Part shown: in pieces, positions 1 through 10,673 of the stretch
Numbering within the stretch: position 1 is the first letter of the stretch
Layout of the letters: each line of letters starts with the position of its first letter
DNA from: Heliocidaris tuberculata
Lineage: Eukaryota > Echinodermata > Echinoidea > Camarodonta > Echinometridae
Direction of reading: 5' to 3'
Assembly (NCBI GenBank): GCA_025618425.1
Contig: CM046851.1
Coordinates: 7,739,969-7,803,968 of the forward strand
Length of the DNA stretch: 64,000 nucleotides
Position numbers and translations under genes: made by a program
The notes under the pieces: model-generated
Databases searched by the model: none
The model's input: only the letters and a program-made list of their open reading frames with translations
Told to the model about the DNA's origin: nothing

Positions 1-21
1 GAAGAAGAAGAAGTAGAAGTA

Positions 22-52
<31 letters not shown>

Positions 53-260
53 AAGAAGAAGAAGAAGAAGAAGAAGAAGAAGAAGAAGAAGAAGAAGAAG
101 AAGAAGAAGAAGAAGAAGAAGAAGAAGAAGAAGAAGAAGAAGAAGAAGAAGAAGAAAAAGTAAAAAAAAATGGAGGAGGAGGAGGAAGAGGCGGAGAATG
201 AGGAGGAGAAAGAGAAGAAGAGGGAGGAGGAGGAGAAGATGAAGAAGGAGTAGTAAATAG
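1..260. repeat. (GAA)n microsatellite with degenerate purine-rich extension
   Basis: A GAA/AGA trinucleotide array runs almost unbroken from the window edge to about 157, then degrades into GGA/GAA-rich purine sequence to about 260. The top strand is nearly all purine. The array is cut by the window edge, so its full length is unknown. Long GAA·TTC tracts are known to form triplex structures; that is family knowledge, not shown here. Confidence 0.97.
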
Positions 261-580
261 AAGAAGAGGAATGTCTACAGAAGTCTGTTAAAGTAAAAAT
301 AGAATCCATATGGCTGTTCCATACAACGTTTCAAACAAAAATATATTGTCGGTCGCGTTTATCGTCGGACAAGTGTATACATGTATATATGTATTATATA
401 TATATATCACAAAATGTTCACAGGAACAAAGTTCCGACGAAATGCAGTGTTAAAGATATGTAGAAAATAAAGTTCACAACATCGTATAGAATATACACAC
501 GAGGAGCATGTTTTTAACTTCACAAGCGCTTTCGATTTATTCTCTTCAGGTGAAGTGAGCCTTTGATAGTTTTACATTTC

Positions 581-582
<2 letters not shown>
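261..582. other. Single-copy AT-rich sequence, no feature seen
   Basis: AT-rich sequence with a short TA-rich stretch near 385-405. No gene, inverted repeat or recognised element was found. Confidence 0.5.

Positions 583-635
<53 letters not shown>
583..635. repeat. (TA)n microsatellite
   Basis: About 26 TA units without interruption. It abuts the putative 3' end of a LINE copy to its right, so it may have grown from that element's simple-repeat tail. Confidence 0.95.
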
Positions 636-637
<2 letters not shown>

Positions 638-790
638 AATTTTATTGAGCTAAAAACTATAAAAAAACAAGGACAAACGGTCCAAAGGCCGATATTTGTC
701 TTGTGTACAAATTAGAATTGTATAAATGTACAATTAATGAAGATCACATGGTAAATAAATAAAAGTAATGAATAAAATAGCTAAACATGT
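636..790 (-). mobile_element. Probable LINE 3' tail (minus strand)
   Basis: Read on the minus strand this segment is a non-coding 3' region ending in AATAAAATTCA followed by the (TA)n array. It contains a short hairpin at 678-691 (CGGTCC-AAA-GGCCG) that resembles a perfect hairpin at 29628-29641 in the 3' region of the LINE fragment at 29.6-30.2 kb. Both hairpins lie at a similar distance from the element end. No coding part is present. This suggests a 5'-truncated copy of the same broad LINE group. Confidence 0.45.
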
Positions 791-1039
791 GACAATACAT
801 CGGGGAAGTGAAATAGCGCCGTCTATTGATATATTGGTATCTCCTCATCTCCATCTCGTTTTGTCAGGCGATTACCCATCGAATGGGGATTGAATTTGTA
901 CTTTCATTTTCATGTTGATAGAAAAATACTATCAGGCATAAGATGAATAATAATACGAAATAAATACATATTGAAATAACGAATAATAATCAGATTAGGG
1001 TAGATTGTTCATCTATAAAAAAAAAAAATATGATGAAAG
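791..1039. other. Upstream sequence, no feature seen
   Basis: AT-rich sequence left of the putative promoter, with a short A-run at about 1018-1028. Nothing else recognised. Confidence 0.4.
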
Positions 1040-1266
1040 GGGTCTATTTTTCACAACTAACCGGGCATTGAGGATATAACGTTGAGGCCGAGGCGCGGGA
1101 TCTCCCAAAATTCGCACTGGGATAAATTGTATTTTCTCCAGCATCATCCTGCACTTCCGGCGTCCAGAAAATTCATCTGAATTCGGCATTCTTTATCTTG
1201 CATCTCACCAGGCATCACATCATCCTGTAGCAGACATCCACCTTTAATTTTGAAGGAGAAGAAAAA
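1040..1266 (+). promoter_or_regulatory. Putative promoter and 5' UTR of the exon-1 gene
   Basis: This segment is richer in C+G and CpG than the surrounding DNA (for example the block around 1085-1105) and leads straight into the start codon at 1267. It holds an ETS-type site at 1152-1160. The last 20 bases before the ATG are purine-rich, as is common in invertebrate 5' UTRs. No clear TATA box was seen; the transcription start cannot be placed from sequence alone. Confidence 0.45.
1152..1160 (-). promoter_or_regulatory. ETS-family binding site (CCGGAAGTG)
   Basis: The top strand reads CACTTCCGG, the exact complement of the CCGGAAGTG core bound by GABP/ELK-type ETS factors. It lies about 107 bases upstream of the candidate start codon, a typical position for this site in TATA-less promoters. 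One 9-mer can occur by chance, so its value comes from the location. Confidence 0.45.
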
Positions 1267-1287
1267 ATGGACGCCAATGCAAACCAG
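1267..1287 (+). CDS. Candidate first coding exon (MDANANQ), 5' end of an unidentified gene
   Basis: The ATG at 1267 sits in a favourable context (A at -3, G at +4). Seven codons follow (MDANANQ) and end in CAG followed directly by GTAAGA, which matches the metazoan 5' splice-site consensus almost perfectly. Translation past the donor runs on to a stop at 1491, but that extension reads through typical intron-like sequence, so I place the exon end at 1287 (intron phase 0). Seven residues are too few to identify the protein, and no downstream exon could be recognised in the remaining 62.7 kb. If correct, the gene runs rightward out of the window and its first intron is longer than 62 kb, a pattern common in developmental regulators and neuronal genes. 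The alternative is a chance ATG next to a chance donor. Confidence 0.5.
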
Positions 1288-1500
1288 GTAAGAATAATGA
1301 AACAAGGTTGTGGAGCTTTGCGAGGCCGCAGCGGATTTGCTTGCAGCAGACTCTACAATACACAACTAGACCCTAGCGGTAAAGTAAACAACGCCGGTCC
1401 AGCCCGCGCCCCCGCGTGGGCATGGCCGTTGAAACCGGTTTTGCCTAGCCCTGGCTTTGCCCATCGTTGTGTAGATTTGTTCTCCGAATAATGATTATTG
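1288..1500 (+). other. Start of putative intron 1, with GC-rich segment
   Basis: Follows the splice donor. Positions 1375-1465 are GC-rich and CpG-containing, with CCGCGCCCCCGCG at the centre, so the CpG-rich zone extends past exon 1, as is usual around a promoter. No exon seen. Confidence 0.4.
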
Positions 1501-2384
1501 ATTATCCCTTCTAAAAACCTTATGCATGTTCTTCACTGTACTAATTTTACCTAGAAATGTGTTTGTGCGACAATGCAGCCTTAGGCTTGGCACCTAAATA
1601 ATGCAAATGAAGTGCTGATGAGGTTCCATAACTGTTGATTCAAGGATTTTTTTTTTGAGGATGGTGTTTCTGAGAGTGAGAGTTTGATTTCTATACCTTA
1701 ACATTTACAGTAATAAAAGTGACAAATTCTTTGGACTGCCACCTGATATTGATCAGAATTATTTTGCTAGATCTTGAATCTAAAATAAGACCCAGAATCT
1801 ACTGTTATTTTCATTTTTTCCATGACGATGTGATGACAACAATGATGATATGCTGATGGTGATGGTGATGATTGTGATGGTTGTTGATCGATGTTCCGTG
1901 TACCTTGTAGTTTGTGTTGATGAGAGTGATGTTAGTTAAAATTTGATTCTATCCAGGATTATACTATTTGGTTCAATAAATCAGGATGGTGATGATGACG
2001 ATGTTGCAGATGATGATGATGAATTCACTGTAAACTTGATCCATCCAAATTGAATTCAGATCAAATAAACCCCATGAAATAAAATTTACTTGGACACATT
2101 CTGCAATTAACTCACTTGGACACATTCTTCAATTAACTCACTGTAATGCATGTATACCCATGGAAATGGGAGTTTACATTTACCTTTGCTTTGGCATTGG
2201 ATTCATTGGACAAAAAGAAAAGTGCTGTTATTAAAAAAAAAATTGAGTTTGAGAACTGAAAGTTTAGGTCATGTTTTGCAATGTAATTGAATAGGAGGGC
2301 CACGGCGTGTAATACCTTTTGTATTTAATTATTTGGAAGGATTAATTTCCCAAGTTTTGCATAATTTTTCCTTTTTTTATTTTA
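1501..2384. other. Intronic/intergenic sequence with TGA-rich simple repeats
   Basis: Mostly single-copy. It carries imperfect TGA/GATG-rich simple sequence at about 1821-1893 and 1985-2023, and a small tandem duplication annotated separately. No gene seen. Confidence 0.5.
2089..2140. repeat. Tandem duplication, 26 bp x 2
   Basis: Two adjacent 26-bp units (2089-2114 and 2115-2140) differ at one base (CTGCAATT versus CTTCAATT). They represent a recent local duplication or replication slippage. Confidence 0.92.
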
Positions 2385-2503
2385 CACATGCGGATTTATT
2401 GGGGGGGGGGGGATGGGGCAAAACGATATGTTTACCCCCCCCCAATATTTTCTGGGGGGGGGGGGAACAACTGTCCCCTGCCTCCCAGTTTCTACGCCAC
2501 TGC
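2385..2503. mobile_element. Relic of an hAT-like MITE with G/C runs
   Basis: The right end reads, in reverse complement, CAGTGGCGTAGAAACTG, the kind of end carried by hAT-like MITEs whose termini begin CAGNGGCG. The left side (GCGGATTTATTGGGG) resembles the end of the better preserved copy at 47727-47892. Two G12 runs and one C9 run lie inside. Degraded, and assigned by end sequence only. Confidence 0.4.
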
Positions 2504-2739
2504 TGAATAGACATGTTGTATTACAATGTACATGTATTGTACAATGTATATTTGCTCACAAATATGAACAAACTGTGGCTTTTATTGATTCACTACATGT
2601 AACTGTATAAACAAAGTAGTAAGCAAATTTCATGGGTGATTTTCACTGATGATCATGTACTAGTATGTACATGTACTGCACATAGACGTACAAAACATAT
2701 TAGAGAGAAGTGCAGAGAGAAGTTTGACAAAAGTAAAAA

Positions 2740-3150
2740 GAAGTGTCAATTGATAGCTCTTAGTTTTCTTAAGATCTAAACTAATCAGCTTTCATCAAAT
2801 TGGCAACAGTTAATTGTTTTTCATACTTCTATTATATAGTTTCAAAAGAATTCAAAAATTGGGGGGGGGGGGGGGTTAAACGAGTTTAATAATGTAAATG
2901 AAAATTGCAAAATTTAACAGAAAAATTGCCAATTTGCACATGAAAATAGTGATTCTTTATTTTACACTGTGTTGCCAATATAGAGATTTTAATGATTAGT
3001 TACAATTGAATCGCTCTTATTCAAGAAAAGCACATCGTACTGCATTAAAGATGGACTCAAAATTTTCAGTGACTTTTTCTCTTTATGCTCATGTGAATGT
3101 GTAAAGTGTAATTCCTAGCATCTTGGATCAAAATATACTGCAAAAGTGTC
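2740..3150 (+). mobile_element. Old diverged copy of the TTAA-flanked MITE K (K0)
   Basis: The segment shows the same order of landmarks as the intact K copies: CAAATTGGCAAC near 2797, TTGCCAATTT near 2925, GTGTTGCCAAT near 2970 and a TTTTTCTCTTT/CTCATGTG block near 3073. Overall identity is clearly lower. It also carries a G15 run (2861-2875) that intact copies lack. It ends just before the intact copy K1, so an ancient and a recent insertion lie side by side. Confidence 0.55.
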
Positions 3151-3179
3151 ACTAAAAGGAGACACTGTACTACTGTGGG

Positions 3180-3596
3180 TTAACCCTTTCAGGACATGAA
3201 TTATTTAAAGGCTAAATTGATCACATTTTGTTCTTCAAATTGGCAACAATAATATTTTTCTTTTAGTGCTACAAGATTGTAATAAGGGGTAATGTCTTTG
3301 AAAACAATATACATGGTTAAAAGAATTGTCGAAAAGTTGAAAAATTTGCCAATTTTGATAAAAAACAATGATTTTGAACCTCTCAATGTGTTGCCAATTT
3401 AAGGATTTTAAAGCTTATTCTCCTTTTTAAAATTCCTGGGATCAAACGCAATAATATGGTCATGTAACAAAAATGGACATTGTGTGCAGAAATTTTTGCT
3501 CTTTCTACTCATGTATCTGGTATATTTTTCAGGGCTCTGAATCAAAAGTTATTGAGCCAAACCACAAATTGTGGTCAGTTGTCTCGAAAGGGTTAA
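3180..3596 (+). mobile_element. MITE K, copy 1 (TTAA-flanked, piggyBac-like ends)
   Basis: About 410 bp between two TTAA tetranucleotides, with short terminal inverted repeats CCCTTTC / GAAAGGG. Nearly the same sequence occurs at 31087-31501 and 51724-52139, each time bounded by TTAA. TTAA target duplication plus ends starting CCC are hallmarks of piggyBac-superfamily elements. This copy has no coding capacity, so it would be non-autonomous. Inside are three TTGCCAA/TTGGCAA motifs. Confidence 0.85.
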
Positions 3597-3733
3597 GAAG
3601 CAATATGAAGAAAGAAAAATAGTGTCAAACCCTGTGGTAGCAGTCATAAAAAAAGCAAGGAAGGTAAAATGAATATAAATTTGAACATACACGTACGCAA
3701 GGGGGAAGAGGAATAATTATTTTCAAAAAGGGA

Positions 3734-3752
3734 GGGGGGGGGGGGGTAAGAT

Positions 3753-3783
<31 letters not shown>
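3734..3783. repeat. G13 run followed by (CA)n microsatellite
   Basis: A run of 13 G at 3734-3746 is followed by (CA)14 at about 3755-3783. Simple repeats only. Confidence 0.95.
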
Positions 3784-3784
<1 letters not shown>

Positions 3785-5479
3785 CAGATCTACACCTTTA
3801 TGCAGTGGGTTTTGTACTTTGAACTGTGTGCAATTAAAATTTGTTAGGACTGACTTTAGCTTGTGATTCTCTATAATGTACATATAGGGATTGTAGTGCT
3901 TTTGACTATTTAATAGTTCTTCATTGTTTCACTTGAAGTATATTCAGATTTTAAACACGGATCTAATTCTACTTAATAGCTTTAAAAGTAAATATTTTGT
4001 ACTATGTATTACTGGTATGTGGGCGTAGTGGTGTACATACTGTACTAGTCATATCCGTCTTACTGTTGTAGTTACAGCCTTCCAGAGGTGCTTTATTCAT
4101 CTGTATGACACAGTTTCTGGCGACAATAGTAAAATTCCTCACTTCAACCATGGACCCTACTGGATCCATCATGTTAACCCTAACCCTAACCATACATCTT
4201 GGACAAAATAAACCCTGGAGGCAAATGTCACTGTGAGCAAATATACACTGTAGACAGGGTCTTAAAATATAATCTACAGTTCAGATATATTGACCTGTGA
4301 CCTTTGCAGTCATAATTTGCTTTTAAAGGGGCAATCATCAGCATTGAGAGAGGTACATGTCACGGGAAAGAAATCATGACCTGCATTTGGAATATTACTT
4401 TATGATTGAATGAAATTGTTTTAAAAGAAACATGATGAAGTGGTTGTTCATGTATTATTTTTGTTTGTTTGAGACACATATTAATTTAGAATATATGCAA
4501 AATGAATGAGAAGAAAGAAAAAAAAAGAGAGAAATACACGGTGAATGGGCACATATATGTTTATTGATTAATTTCTTAAATTACTAAATTAGCAGAATAA
4601 AAATTTTAAGCCAATATTTAGTTGTTGTTCTGAGTGACATACATACATAAATATACAATGCAGGCCCGTGTAAACACTACTGTTTTCCTTTTTTTCCTTC
4701 TTTTCTTTACATGTCTACCGTTTACAGTACTTGTTAGATTTTTCATTGTATAAATTAAATGTCCTTACTGTGATTTGTATGTATATTTTATTTTTATTGT
4801 TATTTTTCACCATCTAGCTCCTTTCTAGTGCAAATTTCTTTCTTCCCCTACTGATTGTAGCCATTAACAGTTCAACTGTCTTAGATTTTAGTGGAATGCG
4901 TTGTTCTAAAATAAAAACCACCCTTTCAATTTAATATTTGAACTGTTCCCTAAATATCATGCATTACATTATGACTCGAGCCCATAATACCAAGGCATGC
5001 AAATACCACCATGCTACATAAATGTACATGCATAACAATAGTTAAAAGAGATGATCAAATAGATATTGGATGCCTGTTCAGTGCTAGTGAGATGCTGTAT
5101 GCGGAGGACCTTTTCGAGCGTAAGCACACGTCAGTTTGAGACCTCGGCAGGGTAATCCCAGCCTATGAAAATGTCAGAGGAACACAGCGAGTGATGAACC
5201 GGTCTAATTTTGGGGCCCTGGCTAGTCACAAGTAACTAACAATATTATGAGCTGGATAGCATCCCCATACCTCTGGAGGAAAAACATCTTGGTAGTGCAG
5301 TGATCTTTTAACAGATTTTAGAGCCTGTCCCCACTGCCCTTCAAGTTATGTTACTAGTTATGATATAATACTAGATGTAGAATGTAGATGGATGTTATAC
5401 ACAGCATTCTCAAGCTGTGTGAAGATCCATTTCTGATTAGACATGTTACATGTATTTCAACACGTGTAGTTAAATGTAT
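3784..5479. other. Single-copy AT-rich sequence
   Basis: No gene or dispersed element recognised apart from the short telomere-like block annotated at 4174-4191. Positions 5100-5230 are somewhat more complex in composition but have no recognisable feature. Confidence 0.45.
4174..4191 (-). repeat. Short interstitial telomere-like repeat
   Basis: TTAACCCTAACCCTAACC is three units of the metazoan telomere repeat (CCCTAA)n on the top strand. It is too short to imply a chromosome fusion and may come from double-strand-break repair or chance. Confidence 0.8.
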
Positions 5480-5640
5480 CATGGTCTGATAGGTGGATTA
5501 AATAGTTCATAGTTTTAGTCCTGGTCTCAGCACTAATGTCCTTTGGCCAGACATTAATCTACATTTGCCACTCTCCACCCAGGTGTAGTAAATGAGTTCC
5601 TTTGTAGGAATTTGGAAATTCTTCCTTGCATGTTTACGGT
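5480..5640 (+). mobile_element. SINE relic (body region)
   Basis: The stretch from about 5537 (TGTCCTTTGGCCAGACATT, then CTCTCCACCCAGGTGTA and AAATGAGTTCC) matches, block by block, the body of the tRNA-derived SINE at 34131-34480 (TGTCCTTTAGTGAGACATT, then CTCTCAACCTAAGTGTA and AGTGGGTAAC). The promoter half to its left is degraded and the 3' tail cannot be defined. Confidence 0.55.
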
Positions 5641-6221
5641 GCCTTAGGGCAACTGGTCTGAGGCATGGTGTGTGTGGGTTCCTTACACAAGGCCTTTTAT
5701 CTTATTTGCAGCTGTGTTTGTGTGTGTCTTTCTCTCTTGACCCAAGTGTACTACTTGGCGTTCGTAATGGTTGCCGGAGATAAAAACAGTAATAATTTCC
5801 AAACGACTTTGGGTGCATTCATGCTTAATTTGCGAAGGCAGAATAAGCGTTTTGAAACCCGCATCTAAAATGCTCATCTAAAACGCAGTTTCACGGGGTA
5901 CTGTTTATGCTTCTTTTCTCCAGGTGAATTTTGGGCTCTGCAGCTTGATTCGCAAAACTGCGTTGCGTATGTGACATTGACCCCAGGAGGGCAGGTCACG
6001 TTGGGGTGCGTGCTTTTTTGAAAATTTTGAGTTACTGTATGTATTGCTTGCCCTTTTCTTCTAGCAAAACCTTCAATGACAAGCTGGTCCGCCAACTTGT
6101 CATAGATGGGTTTATTTCTTAACAATCCATTCAACTCTTGTTGAATTTTAGGAGTCTGACCATGCAAGGAGAAGGGTTCGTAGTTCATCTTCACTATAAT
6201 TTGAGGTCTTGAACACTCATA
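5641..6221. other. Single-copy sequence
   Basis: No gene or repeat recognised. Several overlapping short open frames on both strands lack splice-site support and family resemblance. Confidence 0.4.
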
Positions 6222-6379
6222 ATTATAGACTTCAACTCAATAATATAATTATAAGTAAACAGATAGGCTCAGATGCCGACTGCTTATGCATGCATTATAG
6301 ACTTCAACTCAATAATATAATTATAATGGAAGTATTAAGTAAACAGTTAGGCTCGGATGCCGACTGCTTATGCATGCAT
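6222..6379. repeat. Imperfect tandem duplication, ~72-86 bp x 2
   Basis: Unit 1 (6222-6293) and unit 2 (6294-6379) share the order ATTATAGACTTCAACTCAAT, AGTAAACAG, GCCGACTGCTTATGCATGCA. Unit 2 has a 13-bp insertion (GGAAGTATTA region) and an extra ATGC. Confidence 0.93.
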
Positions 6380-8449
6380 GCATTGAGAAAAAACACAACA
6401 AACAAGCTGCATTGCGTGAACCGGAAACACGTTTATATAACGTCATTATAAACGCATGTTTGTGCTTCCCCAGAAACTGTCTTTTTGGAGAAACGCCGAT
6501 TCAAAATGCACCTTTTTGTGAGTTTTAAATTGGCTGTTATACAAAAATAACTTAGGACCCAACCGGGTTTTGAACTAAACGCGCTTCAAAATGCTCATTC
6601 TGGTCTGAAAATGTGAGCATAAACGCAATCTTTGCTGGCATAAAGATATTGGCTCCTGCATAATTTACATGTCTAAATCATCATTAAAACATGGTATCCA
6701 GAGAGGGTGAACTCTAATGTTCTACTTTTTATGCCATGATTTACCTGTTCAAAATTATCTGGAAGTGCGAACATGCTAATTTTGTGATATTCAGCTAGTA
6801 ATAAACATGGATTAACAGGGCACTTGAGTTATTAAATGGTCCTTTGGAATGACAGAATAATTATCAGGTCTTCATGGCCTACACTGTGGAGGTGCGAGGT
6901 TGATAAAATCAAGGCTTGTTTGATTTGATTAACTTTTCATAATCAGATTTGGTTAGGCTTGCATATATACATGTATTTTTGTGTCCTTGATTAGGAGTTG
7001 CTCAAGATTAACTTCTGACCCTATCTTTTTGTGTTGCACAGATCATTTTTATTTGTTCCTCCACAGATCCCCCAAAACAAAAATCCTAAATCTATTACTC
7101 GGATTGTTATCTTTTTTGATAAATAGAGACAAATAAAAAAAAAGAAGTTTTATATTGTCAGTGTTTACTACGTTGTGGTTCTAATTGATGTAAAGTCTTG
7201 AATGTTAAACACCTGCTTGTCACTCAAAATGATTGATAAAAATTTAATGACTGTCCCATTGAACAGAATTAATGAAAATCTGAGTACATGTCATAGTACA
7301 GCACTATCCACACCATTGAATTACTGAGTTTCATGCATGTACAATACCATACATTTAAGTTGTTTGATATGTCATTCTACCAAATAAAGAAAACTAGCTA
7401 TGACCTTAGTAGCTTAATTTCATTAGGCCATTTTTTTTTTTTTTTTTTTTTACAAATGCACATCAAGGGTTAGGTATGACAGAAAACCAAAAAATTACAT
7501 AAAGGGGGTCTTTTGTTTATATTTGAATTGACTTTGTCAGTAACCACTTTGACATTTACATGTACCTTATCAAAGGGCTGAATAGGGAATTAGGTGTGTT
7601 TAACCTCAAAGTCTGATTATCAATCATAAGCTTGTTGACCACTATAGGCAACCATTTACTAAAGAGATTTAAAAGTATTAGAACATGAACATGCTTTAAA
7701 TGGAATCAGGTTTAAAATCTTGATTGGTCATCTTTTTGTTTGGAGCAATGTTTTCCAGTATGCAAATACCATTTTTTAAAACCCTTCTGATAACCTGTCA
7801 GAAAAAATAATATATGTTGACATTTGATGTTCTGAAGCTACACTGTATAGTCTGCTTAAAGTTGGAGCAAGTTTAATTGCTGTCAGTGTACAAAGAACCA
7901 TGATTTCAACCTACATGTACAGGTGTGTTTGGGGGGGGGGGGGGAGCAATATTCATAAATCATTTTTAGTACACCTAACCTTACATTAAAAATAACCTTG
8001 CATGCGGCACATGCACTCACTCATTGTAGACAAGCTGTGATGCCTACAGTGAATAGAACCTGATCCAATAATATAATGTACTTTTTCTTCAATGGGATTG
8101 TCTTTCCAGGGGTTGGGCCTAAGCTACTATATACTGGTGAGAATCATCCTTGAACTTTGTCTCTTTATGAATGAACGAGTGTCAGACCTCTATTCAAAGT
8201 GATCTTTGCAGTTCTGAATGGAGTTATCTGCTGGGTACCTTCCTCGGCCTGGGAGATTCAGTGTGTGTGTTGTGTGGGAGTGGATTTTTCAATACAAATC
8301 TTTGTCATGTGTTTACATTGGATTTGTCGAATTATTTAGATTTGGGGATTAAAAGGAAATATTTAGAGTGCCGGTATGCATGTAGGGACTCTATGTCTGT
8401 GTACATAATACTGTACGCCTTATGCACTTCAGTCAATTTTTATACATCT
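6380..8449. other. Single-copy AT-rich sequence with homopolymer runs
   Basis: No gene or dispersed element recognised. It includes a T-run at about 7431-7451 and a G14 run at 7931-7944. Confidence 0.45.
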
Positions 8450-8597
8450 GGGCCCTGTTTCATAAAACTTATCAACAACTGCCACATATCTACATGTATG
8501 ACAAATTTGCTCTCAACCAATCAGATGCAAGTATTTCATTAGCTTATAACTGTTATTGTAACTTGTCATAGATACCAAGTTTTATGAAACGGGCCCT
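8450..8597 (+). mobile_element. MITE A (CCAAT core), copy 1
   Basis: Terminal inverted repeats GGGCCCTGTTTCATAAAACT / AGTTTTATGAAACGGGCCCT enclose a 148-bp element. The middle carries the family core CCAATCAGATGCAAG...GCTTATAAC. A TATACAT heptamer occurs on both sides (8441-8447 and 8600-8606) and may be a target duplication. Related copies: 9476, 24547, 27453, 34873, 45853, and subfamily 31628. Confidence 0.88.
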
Positions 8598-8609
8598 GAT
8601 ATACATTAT

Positions 8610-8790
8610 TAGTCAATGTTCAAGTGCGATTTTGGAGAATACTCCCGAGTAGAGTGGAGAGGGTGTGTGGCATCCATGAAGCAATTGAATCCAATAACTG
8701 GGGAAATTATGATTGTTTGAAAGGTGTCTAGAACAATGTAAAGCACTATACAAATGAAATTACAATGTTAGCATTATTATAATTATAATG
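8610..8790 (+). mobile_element. Possible SINE 3' fragment
   Basis: The stretch around 8735-8775 (AAAGCACTATACAAATGAAA followed by an ATTATTATA-type tail) resembles the 3' end of the SINE at 34131-34480 (AAGCGCTCTCTAAATGAAG, then ATTATTATT). The preceding sequence is too diverged to align by eye. Confidence 0.35.
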
Positions 8791-9475
8791 CACTAAATCT
8801 CTAGTTATTTTGCGACCCTACAAGTTAGCTCTTAATATAAAATCTGATTACAGTTGGACGTTAGACTGCGTGAAGCTTCGATAAACATATAATATTTTAT
8901 CAGTTGGTTGTATTATGGAATATACATGTAGGTTAGTGGGTCAATGAAAACATACATGTAGACCTGCAATGTAGTTTTAATGAATAACTTACACATTTAC
9001 ATTTGCAAGTACATGTCACATAGGTGACATAGACATTACTATCTCCCTGCTCTTTATATTGGTCGGTGGCCAGTTTTCCTTTTCACCCACTCGTACTCGC
9101 TGCCATCCTTGCATGTGGATGGCGCTGAAATTGTTTTGTTTACTACGTACTGTACATGCAGTGCTAAAGCTAGTTTTCTAGTCTTCATGAAATATTTGTG
9201 AACGATCCAGACCGTAACAAATGGACTTGTGGGTGTGACACACTAATAAGATTTACCGATCATATTTCATAGATAGCATGCTAAATCATTTTCCCTATCT
9301 ATGACAGATCCATTCCAAAGGGTGACATGGGACCAAGGGCACATTATTACCCGCTGAAATTCACAGTAATTCCTTTCTTTCTTTGAATGATTCCAAATAG
9401 ATATTAATGCCAACCACCTTGTTGTCAGCTAAATTTCATTTAGGGACAACCGAGCAAAGATGTTGGTATGGAGCC
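8791..9475. other. Single-copy sequence, nothing recognised
   Basis: AT-rich, with a few TACATGTA palindromes. No gene or repeat structure seen. Confidence 0.45.
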
Positions 9476-9612
9476 CTGGGGGCGTTTCATCAAGTGTCAT
9501 TGATTTTTACCAACAAATTTGTTCTCACTCAATCAGATGCAAGGATTTCAGTAGCTTATATCAGTTATTGCAACTTGTCATTGATGACAATTGCTGTAGA
9601 GTCAGAAACTTG
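9476..9612 (+). mobile_element. MITE A, copy 2 (degraded right end)
   Basis: The left end (GGGGGCGTTTCATCAAGTG) and the core (CAATCAGATGCAAGGATTTC, then AGTAGCTTATATCAGTTATTG) are clear. The inner arms pair (GTGTCATTGAT with TGTCATTGATGAC), but the expected right terminal repeat is eroded. Confidence 0.75.
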
Positions 9613-10432
9613 ATATGAAACTTATATGAACTGTAAATGACAGCCATTTTCATAGGAAGATACCTTGGTGAAAATTGCAAAAATTATAATGTAATTATTT
9701 AGCAGCATGGACAGTTGTATATATACTCAAATGTTTCATGGATGTGAAGGTTTCTGGTTTTTACAGTACACAAGTTTGGTTCAACTTCAAATGTAGGTGA
9801 TGAGAACATAGAAATATCTGAATTGTATGCAGTCCAGTTTCTCTGTACATCTATATAATGATACGTTTATTTGTATGATGTGCACAATTCATAAAAGAAT
9901 CAGAGCAGAGGCTGTTGTTCAAATAGTCCTCTTTTCATTCATGTTTGCTGTTGAAATTTGAAAGAGATTGAAGGTTATATATTTGTATACAGCATTATAC
10001 AATCTAAATGGGCTGTAGAGGAGTTGATCTTTACAGAGAAGAAAAAAGAGGGTGTGGAAAGAAGCTTCAGCTTACAAATTATTATTTTTTTTATCTCCAC
10101 CCCTCCTGTCGTGAAAGAAAATGAGTGGGCATTAGGCCTCTTTTTGATCGTACCGTGCATTTACTCCTTTATTCAAGCTGTGGGTTCTAATTCTCTCATA
10201 AGACTGGTAGCCTGTTTAGACTATAGGAAAGTTAGGAGAGATTCATACAAAGAACCATATAAAGAATCAAGATTAGTGCAAGGAGTGTACAGACTACAAC
10301 ATCATACAGTATAAAGAAACAGGTTTTGTGGAAGTCAGCTGACACAATAACGTTTTGTATCAGGTTATGTCAAAGACGGCAATGGAGCGATATTACACCC
10401 GATTGGTCACATCAGTGCGCACACACGATAAG
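9613..10432. other. Single-copy AT-rich sequence
   Basis: No gene or repeat family recognised. A 118-codon open frame at 9958-10314 (+) lacks splice signals or familiar motifs and is judged chance. Confidence 0.4.
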
Positions 10433-10673
10433 CCCTGTCCAGTTATATGATTCTTGTATGATACAATGTTCGGCCTACAAGGGGATGCTGATTCTTCATT
10501 AAGTTTTTGTTTGAAATGATGCTCAAACATGCGTTTTGCTGTACAGTGTTTCGTTATACAACATTTCTTTATACAATGTTCAGACTATGAAAATTTAGTT
10601 ACTTGTCGTATAGCTACATACATGTACATGATTCTCGTATACGATACGATGAAGTTAGGTAGTCTGAACAGGG
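10433..10673. mobile_element. Possible fold-back element
   Basis: Ends CCCTGTCCAG (10433-10442) and CTGAACAGGG (10664-10673) are inverted repeats with one mismatch. Inside, GTATGATAC and GTATACGATAC-type sequence and TATACAATGTTC repeats give further weak dyad symmetry. No second copy was found in the window. Confidence 0.35.

Noticed and set aside
1288..1491. Continuation of the MDANANQ frame to a stop at 1491
   Set aside because: A strong GTAAGA donor follows codon 7 and the rest reads like intron-start sequence with no recognisable domain.
4174..4191. Chromosome-fusion telomere remnant
   Set aside because: Only three units, too short to support a fusion.
8171..8542. 123-codon plus-strand open frame
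   Set aside because: Its C-terminal third lies inside MITE A copy 1, there are no bracketing splice sites, and no motif is recognisable.
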